64,000 bases of DNA, taken from NCBI RefSeq assembly GCF_000407565.1, contig NZ_ASWI01000003.1, positions 993,501 to 1,057,500 on the forward strand. The letters run 5' to 3'. Positions 8,853 through 17,708 of this stretch are shown piece after piece (positions within the stretch are counted from its first letter, which is position 1; the number at the start of each line of letters is the position of its first letter). Below the pieces are notes generated by a model, which saw nothing but the letters and a program-made list of their open reading frames with translations, had not been told where the DNA came from and searched no databases. Source of the stretch: Enterococcus cecorum DSM 20682 = ATCC 43198 (GTDB lineage: Bacteria > Bacillota > Bacilli > Lactobacillales > Enterococcaceae). Both the position numbers and the translations under genes were made by a program.

Positions 8853-9041
8853 ATGAAAAATAAGGAAATTAAGCAGTTAGAAGAATTAGGATTAGAAGAA
8901 GAACAAATTGAAATATATTATGCTTTAGTAAGTGATTTTAAACATAAAAAATACACAACAGAACAGTCTGAGACACTAGCATTATATATTGTATTGAGAG
9001 CTAATGCGATAACTAATTCTATTTTTGACAAGGATTTTTAA
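8853..9041 (+). CDS. Hypothetical small acidic protein
   Basis: The 62-residue ORF has a good RBS (AAAGGAAGG) and a predicted all-helical sequence starting MKNKEIKQLEELGLEEEQIE. I do not recognise a family. It follows the HTH gene by about 30 bases and precedes another small ORF, so the three probably form an early transcript. Its leader carries an ATCTAATTAAATAC motif seen before other genes of the element. Confidence 0.55.
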   Translation: MKNKEIKQLEELGLEEEQIEIYYALVSDFKHKKYTTEQSETLALYIVLRANAITNSIFDKDF

Positions 9042-9110
9042 TAAAAAAATTTAAAAATAAATATTGTATCTAAAGTAATACAAAATAATAAAAAGGACGG
9101 TAAAAATACT

Positions 9111-9419
9111 ATGCAAAAAATTATTGAAGGAAAAAAATATAACACAGAAACAGCAACATTAATAGCAACTTATGAGTACTCTAATCAAAGAGATTTTAAT
9201 TATTGTTTAGAAGAGCTTTATCAAACTAAAAAGGGGGCATTTTTTATGTATGGTGAAGGTGGTCCATTATCAAAATATGCGAAAGAAATCGGAAATAATA
9301 CAACATCAGGTAGTTGCACAATATATCTAGTAAGTGACGAAGAAGCTAAAGAGTTTGCAATGGAAAATTTAGATGTTGAAGATTTTGAAGAAATTTTTGG
9401 AGAAGTTGAAGAAGGTTGA
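9111..9419 (+). CDS. Hypothetical small protein
   Basis: The 102-residue acidic protein has a conserved-looking centre (AFFMYGEGGPLSKYAKE) and an acidic C-terminus. The RBS is AAGGACGG. Similar short proteins with an F-x-Y-G-E-G-G motif occur on Gram-positive plasmids as far as I recall, without a known function. The leader contains the element's TATTGTATCTAAA box. No membrane segment or signal peptide is present. Confidence 0.6.
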   Translation: MQKIIEGKKYNTETATLIATYEYSNQRDFNYCLEELYQTKKGAFFMYGEGGPLSKYAKEIGNNTTSGSCTIYLVSDEEAKEFAMENLDVEDFEEIFGEVEEG

Positions 9420-9518
9420 TTTTAAAGGTTTTTAAGTAGTTAGATAACTTAATATCTAACTACTGATAAAGTTTTTAAAATTTAAAAACTAAAAAAAATG
9501 ACAGAAGGGAGTGAAACC

Positions 9519-11399
9519 ATGCAAGTATATTTAGATAATCAACAATTTAATAGAAAGCCCGAAAGCAAAGAAATTGGAATAATCACTAACAAGATATATA
9601 AACAAAGAGCAAATTTAGATTTAAGAGAATTAGCTAAAGAAATTGCTGAAAAAGGCAGAACAGTAATGTTAGCAACTTATATAGCTAATTTAAAGCAGTC
9701 AGAATTAGAGCAACAATCTATTTTAATGTTAGACTTTGATAATCAAGATAAAGACAATCAATTTACATTAGAGCAAGCACTTAATGATAAATTTATTAAA
9801 GACAATGCTTGCTTTATCTATCGCACTTTTAGCGATTCTAAACTTATTGATAAATTTAGAGTAGTATTTGCTTTAGATAAAGAATTAAACACAGCAGACG
9901 AAGTGAAAATGGCTTATAGAGTATTGTTAAGCAAATATCCTCAAGCAGACAGACACACAAGTAACCCTAACCGCCTGTTTTTTGGTAGTAATTCAGGATT
10001 TAGAGAAATAAATTTTGAAAATAGATTAAAGAAATCTGAAGTGGTCAGAGAAGTATTAGAAGAAAAAGTTAAAAGATATGAAGTAAACATACCTAAAGAT
10101 TTTGAAATTATTGATAATACTTATGTTTATGAGTTAATTAAAAATAAAAAATTTAAGCAAGCTAAAGAGATTATTGCTATTAAATATAGCAATACTAATG
10201 TTTTAAATAATCAATTCAAAAATGAAACAAGTGTAAATCATTTCTTTAAAACTGAAGTTGATATGTTAGAGTTCCTTGATTTACCGACAAAAAAATCATT
10301 TAATTGCATTGTTTTTGAAGATAATAAGCCATCTGCAGGAGTTTACATTTCTGAAACAGAAACACAAATTTATCATAATTTTGCTAACAATTATCGAGCT
10401 GATTTAGTTAGATTAGTTGCTAAATTAGCTGACATAACAGCATTCGAAGCTATTGAACTATTAATGTATCTAACAGATAGTCAATTAGTAACTGATACTT
10501 TGATTCAGCGACAAATTAGAACAGTGGATTATCTAATTAGTAGTTTAGAAAATCCTGATTTATCAAATCTTTATCCAACTTCTTATAAATTTTTAAGTCG
10601 AAATTTGGAAGAAATTACATCAATGCTTAAGATTGTATCTGAGTATAAATATATAGACAGTAGTGGTAATGTTAAGATAATGAGCTATCTAACTGTTGAT
10701 TCTTTGACTAAACAAATCAATCATAGAGTCAAACATAAAAATGTAAGCAAAGAAACAGTAGTTAAATGTATGTATTTACTAACTTTGACAGATATTTTAA
10801 TCAAAGAGAAAATAGAAAATGTGGACAAGCAATTATTAGAAAACATTGATAAATCTAGAGCTAAAAGCAATAACGAAACAGGTTTAAAAAGATATAAAAG
10901 ATACCCAAATTTTTTAAGCATAGCAGACAATGCAGATTTAGAAACTGTTGAAAGCATTCTAAAAGAATTAAATTCTAAAAAATTTACAGTCGAAGGAAGT
11001 CTAAATTTTGAATGGTTATATACTAACTACAGTAAAGAAATAGCATTAAAAGTATTCCCACAAAAATTTGATTCTGAAGTTAAGAATATTACTGATAATT
11101 TAGTGATAAGTAATGATTCGACCAAAAAAATTGAAATGATAATGAGTGTGATACATACTTATCTAATAGAAAATGATACAAATTATATTAAAAATTCAAC
11201 ATTAGTAGAATTATTGAAAGAAAATAAATTCCCAAAAGTCCAAAAGAATCTAACAAAGTTTAGAAATAAAGTAGTTTTAGAATATAGCAATTACTACTCG
11301 CAAGATTTAGCTTTTGATAAAATATCTAATGACTTAAAAGAGCAATTATGTATTGATAAATCAACAGTAATTAAAGGTAATATATTTTATCTAAAATAA
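9519..11399 (+). CDS. Predicted replication protein with primase-polymerase-like N-terminus
   Basis: The 626-residue protein has an N-terminal region that resembles archaeo-eukaryotic-type primases (PrimPol) of plasmid and phage replication proteins. It shows a metal-binding DxD in ILMLDFDNQD (Asp72, Asp74), an FRVVFALD strand and a DRHTSNPNRLFFGS segment near residue 150. The remaining 450 residues are helical and unrecognised, and no Walker A is seen. It is the largest early gene and lies directly before a hairpin-rich direct repeat, which makes it the likely initiator or primase for replication of the excised element (inference). The start at 9519 fits the RBS GGGAG better than 9498. Confidence 0.65.
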   Translation: MQVYLDNQQFNRKPESKEIGIITNKIYKQRANLDLRELAKEIAEKGRTVMLATYIANLKQSELEQQSILMLDFDNQDKDNQFTLEQALNDKFIKDNACFIYRTFSDSKLIDKFRVVFALDKELNTADEVKMAYRVLLSKYPQADRHTSNPNRLFFGSNSGFREINFENRLKKSEVVREVLEEKVKRYEVNIPKDFEIIDNTYVYELIKNKKFKQAKEIIAIKYSNTNVLNNQFKNETSVNHFFKTEVDMLEFLDLPTKKSFNCIVFEDNKPSAGVYISETETQIYHNFANNYRADLVRLVAKLADITAFEAIELLMYLTDSQLVTDTLIQRQIRTVDYLISSLENPDLSNLYPTSYKFLSRNLEEITSMLKIVSEYKYIDSSGNVKIMSYLTVDSLTKQINHRVKHKNVSKETVVKCMYLLTLTDILIKEKIENVDKQLLENIDKSRAKSNNETGLKRYKRYPNFLSIADNADLETVESILKELNSKKFTVEGSLNFEWLYTNYSKEIALKVFPQKFDSEVKNITDNLVISNDSTKKIEMIMSVIHTYLIENDTNYIKNSTLVELLKENKFPKVQKNLTKFRNKVVLEYSNYYSQDLAFDKISNDLKEQLCIDKSTVIKGNIFYLK

Positions 11400-11406
11400 A
11401 AATGAA

Positions 11407-11441
11407 AGGAGAGTACTGATTTAACAGTATTCTTTTTTATT
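11407..11441 (+). terminator. Terminator after the replication gene
   Basis: AGAGTACTG and CAGTATTCT arms with a 6-base loop precede a T-run. Confidence 0.7.
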
Positions 11442-11460
11442 TGCTATCTATTTATTTAAT

Positions 11461-12009
11461 ATCTAAGAATAAGCAATATACTACATAAATTAATCATTAT
11501 CAATGTAAGATAAATACTGATATATCAACAATATCTCTACTTTAATTGCTTCATAGCCCCCCTATATATAATATAATACTACTTTAGGGGGGCTATAAAA
11601 GGTTATCATTGATATATCAAGCTTTAAAGCATCTATTTTTCTATTTCTGATTGTTGAGTATTAGCAAGCAGAGCTTGCTTACTTATATAACATATTTAAG
11701 TTCAGTCAAATGTGTAAAATTTGCTCTCTATTTAATAATCAATAAAACATTGATATATCAGTACTTATTAACTGTTTATCATTAGATATTTAAATTATTC
11801 ATAACAAAAAAACACCTTAAATTTAAAAGTTAGTGTAGAATTACCCATAAATTTTTTTTAATTGAATCTGAGAGGTGTTTTTTGAAAAATAGGTGCTTAA
11901 AACCTTGATATAACAATAATCTTTCTTTTTTGTCAACATAATAAAAACCCTTATAAAATCAAGGTTTTAAAGGGGTCATTTTTTAAGTGTGTTTTGTCAT
12001 TAATTTTGA
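11461..12009 (+). repeat. Long direct repeat, copy 1 (hairpin-rich, possible origin)
   Basis: About 549 bases are very similar to 30683-31230. Inside are a 12-bp inverted repeat ATAGCCCCCCTA/TAGGGGGGCTAT (11553-11564, 11585-11596), a tight AGCAAGC-AGA-GCTTGCT hairpin (11663-11679), a 12-bp AAAAAACACCT-type pair (11806-11817, 11873-11884), an 11-bp AAAACCTTGAT pair (11899-11909, 11958-11968), and three TGATATATCA palindromes (11518, 11610, 11751). It directly follows the replication gene. It may be an origin, a partition site or a conserved recombination site. Confidence 0.8.
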
Positions 12010-12038
12010 ATAAAAAAATAGACCCCAATTTTGAGGTC

Positions 12039-12887
12039 TTAATTTATGATTGCTTTGATTTCAACTTTGATGTTAGTTTCATTTAAATATTTTGTGATTT
12101 GTTCTAATTCCTTTTTTGCTTCTTCTTTTTCATCTTCAGAGACATTTTTATATATTTTGATAATACTTTTTGCTTGTTTTTCAATGTTTTTAGTTATAGA
12201 TTCCTTGTATTTTTTTTGATTGTTGATTTGCAAATCTTTAAAATGATAGTAATCACCTTTAAAATCAGTAAAAATAAAATGGTATTTTTTGTTAAAAAGA
12301 GTAGCTCTATTTATTGTAATATTACCTAATTTAACTTGTTTTTTTATCTTTGTTTTTAATCTCTCTTTTGCATTGTTACTGCCGTTTATGCTGTGGAAAT
12401 ATAGCGGAAATTCATTATTTACTATTAAAATAAAATCAATACCGAATTTTTTGTCTAAAATATCAGATATTAATACATGAGCTTTAATTCCCTCGGATTT
12501 TAATATCTCTAAAGTCTTGTATATTTTATAATCCTCTGAAAGAAAAGCATTGTAAAAAGTTGCTAATCTATACTTAATTGCAGTATCGAGTATATTTTCT
12601 AATTGTTTATTGCTTTTTATTTGATTGTTGATACTAGTATTTTGATTTAAATACAAAGTTTTTACATCATCAAAGGTCTCTTGTAAAAATTGGGATTTAT
12701 CGTTTACTTTATTAAATAAGCTAATCAAATCAATGTTAAAAAAGTTAAATTGATTAAAACTTTTAACAATATAATTTCCAAAATCATTAGTGATTTCTTC
12801 AGTAATCAATCCATTATTTTTAAATCTTAGATTTATACTTTTTAAATCATCATCAGTTACTCTTTTGCTGTCTAATTTTATTGTCAT
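12039..12887 (-). CDS. Hypothetical protein, 282 aa
   Basis: This is a charged, Lys/Asn/Ile-rich protein without membrane segments. A central part, HVLISDILDKKFGIDFILIV followed by PLYFHS, looks like the alpha-beta-beta core of a nuclease-type fold, but the usual ExK pair is absent; this is only a resemblance. The C-terminal third is a likely coiled coil. It is transcribed leftward from a shared-type promoter (12952-12980) divergent from the next operon, and ends facing the long direct repeat. The ATG at 12887 is preferred because the RBS touches the ATG at 12893. Function unknown. Confidence 0.6.
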   Translation of the reverse strand: MTIKLDSKRVTDDDLKSINLRFKNNGLITEEITNDFGNYIVKSFNQFNFFNIDLISLFNKVNDKSQFLQETFDDVKTLYLNQNTSINNQIKSNKQLENILDTAIKYRLATFYNAFLSEDYKIYKTLEILKSEGIKAHVLISDILDKKFGIDFILIVNNEFPLYFHSINGSNNAKERLKTKIKKQVKLGNITINRATLFNKKYHFIFTDFKGDYYHFKDLQINNQKKYKESITKNIEKQAKSIIKIYKNVSEDEKEEAKKELEQITKYLNETNIKVEIKAIIN

Positions 12888-12951
12888 TACCATCCTCTCC
12901 GTTATTTTTTTTGTATTTATTTAAATATAATTTGTAAACTATCTAACTATA

Positions 12952-12993
12952 TTTATAACATCATTTTTTGACTTAATCAAATTTAAACAACAC
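12952..12993 (-). promoter_or_regulatory. Shared-type promoter for the 282-aa gene
   Basis: On the minus strand the box GTGTTGTTTAAATTTGATT ends in -35 TTGATT (12975-12980); TATAAA (12952-12957) follows after 17 bases. Confidence 0.75.
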
Positions 12994-13106
12994 TTTTAAA
13001 TAACGATTGATAAATCAACCTTTTACTTACATGACAATCTATATAAAGTGGTATATTTGTTTGTATATAAGTAAATAATCTAATAAAATCAAGTCTTTTT
13101 AACTAG

Positions 13107-13148
13107 GTGTTGTTTAAATTTGACTACAGATAAATAACATTTTATAAT
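13107..13148 (+). promoter_or_regulatory. Shared-type promoter for the translocase operon
   Basis: The box GTGTTGTTTAAATTTGACT includes -35 TTGACT (13120-13125), and a perfect TATAAT (13143-13148) follows after 17 bases. The leader to the first gene is about 440 bases. Confidence 0.8.
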
Positions 13149-13594
13149 TAAATTATAGATTAAAATTATATCTATAAAAATACAATAAACCTTGATAAAT
13201 AAGTAGTTTTTAAAGGTAGATTACTAAAAGGTTGATTTATCAACTGTTTTAAAGAATTTATGTTTTTATTTTTTTGAAAAATAAATGTGTAGTAGATGTG
13301 TGAAGGACCATTAGTAGATGTGTAGTAGATGTTAAGTAGTTTTAAAAAAAATTGATGGAGGTGTATTCAGAAAAAATTAGCCATAAATATATTGGAAATA
13401 TAGATATATCAAACTTTTCAAAGATATATAGTTAAATTATTTTCTAAATAATTTAACTAAAATATTGTCTGAAAAGAGGGTATATAACATAAATATTTCT
13501 AAAAAAATATTTTTTTGAAGAAATTTTATTAAAATTTGCATTAAAAACCGAATGAGAAAGAGGGGATAAAAAAATAAAAAAAGGAGTGATGTAA

Positions 13595-14350
13595 ATGACT
13601 TTAAATAATCGTTCAATCAACACAACAGAGTTATTAAATATTGTCAACAACAGTAAAGGGATTGCAGAGAGTGATTTACTAAAATTGCTAAACTGTACTG
13701 CATCAAGATTAAATACAAATCTAAAATCATTAGCAGATAAAAAAATAATCAAGAAAAATAGGATAAATCAAAACATATACTATAAATCAAATGTCGATTT
13801 TGAAAATATAGAACATAATAAAAAATTGATTGGTATTATGTCAATAATTAATCAATTTAATCTAAAATACAGCAATGTTGATTTAAAAGAAAGTAAAAAA
13901 AGAAAAGAAAGTTATTTGATATTAGATATTTTTAAGCAAATCAATGATATTTTATTTACATTTAGTTTAAGAGTTAATGTAGTTAGTCTGATAAACATTG
14001 ATGATATAGCTAAAGAATATGCTGAAACAGTCAATCAAAATTATGTTGATGTGTTAGTAGTTAATCAAACTAAACTATTTAATGTTATTAAACATAAGAT
14101 AGTAACAAAAGAAATCAAAAAAGAAATATTGATTTATGATTCAAATTTAGATTCATTGTATTTCTTCGATTCCAATTCTTCAGAATTAGAATTAGTGAAA
14201 ATTAGGGAACATAAGCAACTGTTACAGTTTATTCAATCGAATAAATTAAGTAGTTTAGTCAAAAATGAATATGAGATAAAAAATCTGAATTATCAATATA
14301 TAAAGAAGAAAAGAGATAAGAAAAAGTATAGAAGAAGGGAGGTAGTCTAA
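13595..14350 (+). CDS. Winged-helix domain protein upstream of the translocase
   Basis: The 251-residue protein starts with a likely winged-helix DNA-binding domain (about residues 10-65): two helices, a recognition helix SRLNTNLKSLADKKII, then a wing. The rest is an alpha/beta region without a recognised motif and a basic tail (KKRDKKKYRRR). It overlaps nothing but lies one base before the FtsK-like gene and is surely co-transcribed. By position it could recruit the translocase to element DNA, like the accessory or relaxation proteins that precede FtsK-type genes in some Gram-positive plasmids (inference). RBS AAGGAG. Confidence 0.6.
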   Translation: MTLNNRSINTTELLNIVNNSKGIAESDLLKLLNCTASRLNTNLKSLADKKIIKKNRINQNIYYKSNVDFENIEHNKKLIGIMSIINQFNLKYSNVDLKESKKRKESYLILDIFKQINDILFTFSLRVNVVSLINIDDIAKEYAETVNQNYVDVLVVNQTKLFNVIKHKIVTKEIKKEILIYDSNLDSLYFFDSNSSELELVKIREHKQLLQFIQSNKLSSLVKNEYEIKNLNYQYIKKKRDKKKYRRREVV

Positions 14351-14351
14351 A

Positions 14352-16724
14352 ATGACAGATTTTAATAATTTGCATAATTTAAGTAGCAACAATAGTAACA
14401 ACAGTGACAATAGCAATAAGAATAATGATTTGATGGAGAAAGTAAAGCTATTTGCTAAACAATCATTAAATTATATATCAGATAAAGCAACAATGATATA
14501 TCGAGTAACAAAGCCTTTTTTAGAATTATTTTTCAAAAATATATTTGATTTTTTTAAAATAAAATCTTTAACAAAATTAGATAAAAAGGGAACATATACT
14601 GCTGATAAATCTAGATTAATTAGAATAATATTGCAAGAAGTAAGCAAATCAGATGTAAATATATATAATCAATTAATCAGTAATGCTGAAGCTAAAAAAG
14701 AAGAGAAAAAAGCTAGTAAACTAGCTAGAAAGCAAGCAAGAAAACAAATGTCATGGCAAGAAAAGAAAGAAAATTTAAGTGCGAATATATTATTAATGTT
14801 GATTGCATTTGTTATTTTAAAAGTTGCTTTTTCGTTTTTAAAGGTTTATTTATCATCTATTGTATTTGTTGCATTATTTGTAGTAGCTCCTATTTTTTAC
14901 AAAATTAAACAATTTGTAAAAGAGGCAGAAAATGAAGAAAATTTAAAAGAACTTAAAAAGATTAGAGCTGATGTGTATGATATTTATATGTTATTTGCAA
15001 ACACAAGCAGTCAATATAAATTGCAAAATTTAATTTTAAGCTACTTAGAAAAGACAAAAGAAATCGAAGAGACATTAAATATTAAGTTAGATTATACTAA
15101 AACAGGTATAACTAAAGATTTAAATGAAATAGTAAAAATAACTATAAAAGCAGATATAAATGATAAATCTAAGATTACAGTTAATAAATCAACAGATGAT
15201 AGATTAAATCTATCAATAATACCATCGGAAAATAAATTAGTTAGTAATTATCAGATAGAATTACATTTAGACAATTTAATTGCTGAAAGTCTTAATTTAC
15301 AGCCAGTTTTTGATGTTAAGCAGTATATTTTAGATAATGATTTTGCGAAATATTATAGTGATTTAGAAGACTTAGAATTAAAAAATAAAGGTTTAAGCAA
15401 AGAAGCACTTAAATATATTAATTTTTTAAGACAAGATAATACTAAAGAAGTGCTGGGAATGCACTTGCACAATCAGTTCGCTAAAAAAATGGTTGTGACT
15501 AAGAAATATTTAAAAGTATTTATGATTTTAGACTCTATTACTAAAAGTCAGATACAGTCAAAAGCGAGTTACATTGGTTCAAAGTTAGGTATAACACCTT
15601 ATATTCTTAAAGGTGATGGAGATAATAGTTGCTATCTAATGTTTGTCTTTGATGATGATTTTAAAGGTAGGGAAGTTAAATACAATGAAATTAGAGAAAT
15701 GGCTGAAAAAAGAGAATTAAATATAGGTTCAACATTGACTGAAGATTTGGTAGTTAAGTATCCTAATGCACACAATCCTAAGAATTTGAATGATGAAATT
15801 GGTGGATTAGCCGGGAGTGGTAAGACAAGCTTTATTAATTTAAAAACTGCATTTGAGATGGAATTAAAAGATGAAAATGGCGAATATGAATATCAAGACT
15901 TTGTTTTTATGTCAGTTAAAGCAAATGAGGATTTTAGGAAACCATTTGAAAAAACTGGTGCTTTAATAGTTAAAGAACCTCAAGAACAATATGATTACTT
16001 GTGTTTAATCGATGATTATTTTGAATATGAAGTTGGTAAACAAATAACTGATGTATATGCTAAAGACATTGCAGACTATAATAAGACTATCGCTAATAAT
16101 AGCAAATACAGTCACTTACCAAAATTGGGGATTTTTAATTTAAAAATTGATGAAAAGCAAAATAATGTTGCTGATTTAGAATATATTAAGATAAAAAATG
16201 AATTTGGAGAAACAGTTAATTTAAAACAAGCATATGAAATTAAATTAGCTAAAATGGCAAGAACACATAGAAGCAGAGGATTAAGAATATTAGTCGGAAC
16301 ACAAGACTTTAATGTTAAAGAAATGGGAGCTTATAGAAAGCAAACAACAACACAGATTTATGGAGTTTCTAGTAGTAATGTTTGGAATAACATTGATAAA
16401 TCAGGCTTTATGTTTAATCATATAACAAATAACAATAAGCAAAATATGGGTCAATTTTATTTTAAATCAAGTGAATTAAAAGTTAAAAATGAAGATAATT
16501 TTCTATACTTGAGTGATGAAAGATTTATAGAAGTTGCTACTAATTATATTGATTCAGATGAAATTGCTAAGAATATCAGCAGAAAATTTAACACAAAAGA
16601 TAAGTTAGAAGCATTTAGACAAAAGAGAGATTCTGTCAACAATCAAGAAGAATCAACTATTCAGAGCATTAATGAAACTATATCTGATGATGAAGTTCTT
16701 GACTTTGATAATTTAGATTTATAA
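14352..16724 (+). CDS. FtsK/TcpA-like DNA translocase
   Basis: The 790-residue protein has a low-complexity Asn/Ser N-terminus and two adjacent membrane helices (about residues 148-188). The C-terminal P-loop ATPase has Walker A GGLAGSGKTSF (Gly484-, Lys491). The later RTHRSRGLRILVGTQD (about 637-652) is the arginine/sensor segment typical of the FtsK-HerA-VirD4 group. A weak Walker B candidate is LGIFNLKIDE. Such proteins pump DNA through the membrane: TcpA in pCW3-type conjugation, or TraB in actinomycete dsDNA transfer. No relaxase is seen beside it. It is the core transfer candidate of the element and could instead be a segregation or packaging motor. Confidence 0.8.
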   Translation: MTDFNNLHNLSSNNSNNSDNSNKNNDLMEKVKLFAKQSLNYISDKATMIYRVTKPFLELFFKNIFDFFKIKSLTKLDKKGTYTADKSRLIRIILQEVSKSDVNIYNQLISNAEAKKEEKKASKLARKQARKQMSWQEKKENLSANILLMLIAFVILKVAFSFLKVYLSSIVFVALFVVAPIFYKIKQFVKEAENEENLKELKKIRADVYDIYMLFANTSSQYKLQNLILSYLEKTKEIEETLNIKLDYTKTGITKDLNEIVKITIKADINDKSKITVNKSTDDRLNLSIIPSENKLVSNYQIELHLDNLIAESLNLQPVFDVKQYILDNDFAKYYSDLEDLELKNKGLSKEALKYINFLRQDNTKEVLGMHLHNQFAKKMVVTKKYLKVFMILDSITKSQIQSKASYIGSKLGITPYILKGDGDNSCYLMFVFDDDFKGREVKYNEIREMAEKRELNIGSTLTEDLVVKYPNAHNPKNLNDEIGGLAGSGKTSFINLKTAFEMELKDENGEYEYQDFVFMSVKANEDFRKPFEKTGALIVKEPQEQYDYLCLIDDYFEYEVGKQITDVYAKDIADYNKTIANNSKYSHLPKLGIFNLKIDEKQNNVADLEYIKIKNEFGETVNLKQAYEIKLAKMARTHRSRGLRILVGTQDFNVKEMGAYRKQTTTQIYGVSSSNVWNNIDKSGFMFNHITNNNKQNMGQFYFKSSELKVKNEDNFLYLSDERFIEVATNYIDSDEIAKNISRKFNTKDKLEAFRQKRDSVNNQEESTIQSINETISDDEVLDFDNLDL

Positions 16725-16744
16725 AAAAGGGGAGGAAAGCTATC

Positions 16745-16957
16745 ATGATTAAATTATTTATGTTGATAAGTATTGTATTTACAATTTATACAATTATTGA
16801 TGCAATTGCTTTTAAAGTTGTTAAATCACAAACATTTACACTTACTGACTATATAACTAAAAAATATAAAATATCAGACAAACAAACTGTAAAACAGACA
16901 GAAAATGAAGGTATTTCAAGTGATATTTTGGATTTTGATAAATTTAATAATATATGA
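16745..16957 (+). CDS. Small membrane protein
   Basis: The 70-residue protein has one N-terminal membrane helix (MIKLFMLISIVFTIYTIIDAI) and a polar tail that ends ILDFDKFNNI. The last residues of the translocase read VLDFDNLDL, so the two C-termini share an L-D-F-D pattern that may bind a common partner (inference). It has an AGGGGAGG RBS and starts 20 bases after the translocase stop, as the last gene of the operon. Confidence 0.65.
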   Translation: MIKLFMLISIVFTIYTIIDAIAFKVVKSQTFTLTDYITKKYKISDKQTVKQTENEGISSDILDFDKFNNI

Positions 16958-16998
16958 TGTTGTTTAAATTTGACTTAATATTGTATCTATAATAATAT
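16957..16998 (+). promoter_or_regulatory. Shared-type promoter of a predicted small RNA
   Basis: Box ATGTTGTTTAAATTTGACT (16957-16975), 17-base spacer, TAATAT (16993-16998). The next CDS is preceded by its own promoter and separated from this one by a terminator. Confidence 0.7.
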
Positions 16999-17003
16999 AA
17001 AGA

Positions 17004-17090
17004 TATGTTAGTAGCGAAAAGTCGCATATCTCACTGTCATTTATAAATTTATTTCTGAAGCAAGGTTACTCCGCCTTGCTTCTTTTTTGT
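17004..17090 (+). ncRNA. Predicted small RNA of about 85 nt
   Basis: A promoter of the element's standard type fires into a short segment with no RBS-supported ORF. It contains an imperfect hairpin (GATATG...GCG AAAAGT CGC ATATC, 17002-17030) and a perfect terminator (GAAGCAAGG/CCTTGCTTC, 17057-17082, then T6). This is the layout of a stand-alone regulatory RNA. A 13-codon ORF from 17006 lacks an RBS. Confidence 0.5.
17057..17088 (+). terminator. Terminator of the predicted small RNA
   Basis: Perfect 9-bp stem, 8-base loop, six T. Confidence 0.85.
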
Positions 17091-17124
17091 GTTTGAATAC
17101 TGATACATCAATGTTTGATACAAA

Positions 17125-17166
17125 GTGTTGTTTAAATTTGACTATTAAAATTAAGTACGCTATTAA
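17125..17166 (+). promoter_or_regulatory. Shared-type promoter
   Basis: Box GTGTTGTTTAAATTTGACT, -35 at 17138-17143, 17-base spacer, TATTAA at 17161-17166. It is followed by the leader box TATTGTATCTAAATAAATAT at 17183. Confidence 0.75.
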
Positions 17167-17217
17167 TAGATATATAGATAAATATTGTATCTAAATAAAT
17201 ATAAAGGAGTTTTTAAT

Positions 17218-17688
17218 ATGAGTAAATTAGAGATAATTAAACAAAATTATGTATTAGATTTTAATCAAAATGGAGATAAAGGTGATGTGTTAGAGCAATC
17301 AGAAAAAGATAAAATAGACAAATTAGATGTAAAACAGCTATTTAAGCAATTAGAAAGAGTATTAGATGATGTTGCAGAATGTGTATTAGATACTAATGTG
17401 TTAAATAGTGATTCTAAAGTAGTAATAAGTAATTCTAATTTTATAGATTTTGATGATTGTAATAAAGTTTATTTGACTACTAACTATACTTGTTTTGACA
17501 CTTTTGACACAAAAAAATATATAGGAATACATTACTTTAAAGAATTATTCGCATTTGATAGTAAAATAATTTATCAGTTATCAAGATTGATTGAGCTATC
17601 TAATAGCATTGATTTGACTAAAAAAATAAAAAGAATCGGTAACAGTAATCTTATTAATGTGACTGAAGTTTTAGAATTTAAAATATAA
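17218..17688 (+). CDS. Hypothetical protein, 156 aa
   Basis: This soluble, acidic protein is unrecognised and has no membrane segment. An inner part, KVYLTTNYTCFDTFDTKKYIG, may form beta strands. It starts at 17218 behind AAAGGAG and opens an operon of at least four genes (to 19153) from the promoter at 17125-17166. The upstream extension to 17185 has no RBS. Confidence 0.55.
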   Translation: MSKLEIIKQNYVLDFNQNGDKGDVLEQSEKDKIDKLDVKQLFKQLERVLDDVAECVLDTNVLNSDSKVVISNSNFIDFDDCNKVYLTTNYTCFDTFDTKKYIGIHYFKELFAFDSKIIYQLSRLIELSNSIDLTKKIKRIGNSNLINVTEVLEFKI

Positions 17689-17708
17689 AAAATCAGGAGG
17701 AAAATAAA

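Larger units (their letters stand above)
12888..13594. other. Divergent regulatory region
   Basis: No ORF is supported in these 700 bases. It holds two divergent promoters with the same operator (12952-12993 minus, 13107-13148 plus), palindromes TTGATAAATCAA (near 13007) and GTTGATTTATCAAC (13231-13244), and three tandem copies of a GTAGTAGATGTG-like unit (about 13289-13334). Confidence 0.65.

Noticed and set aside
11553-11596. C6/G6 inverted repeat as a simple terminator
   Set aside because: The spacer is 20 bases, no T-run follows, and the whole 0.55-kb block is repeated; a terminator alone does not explain this.
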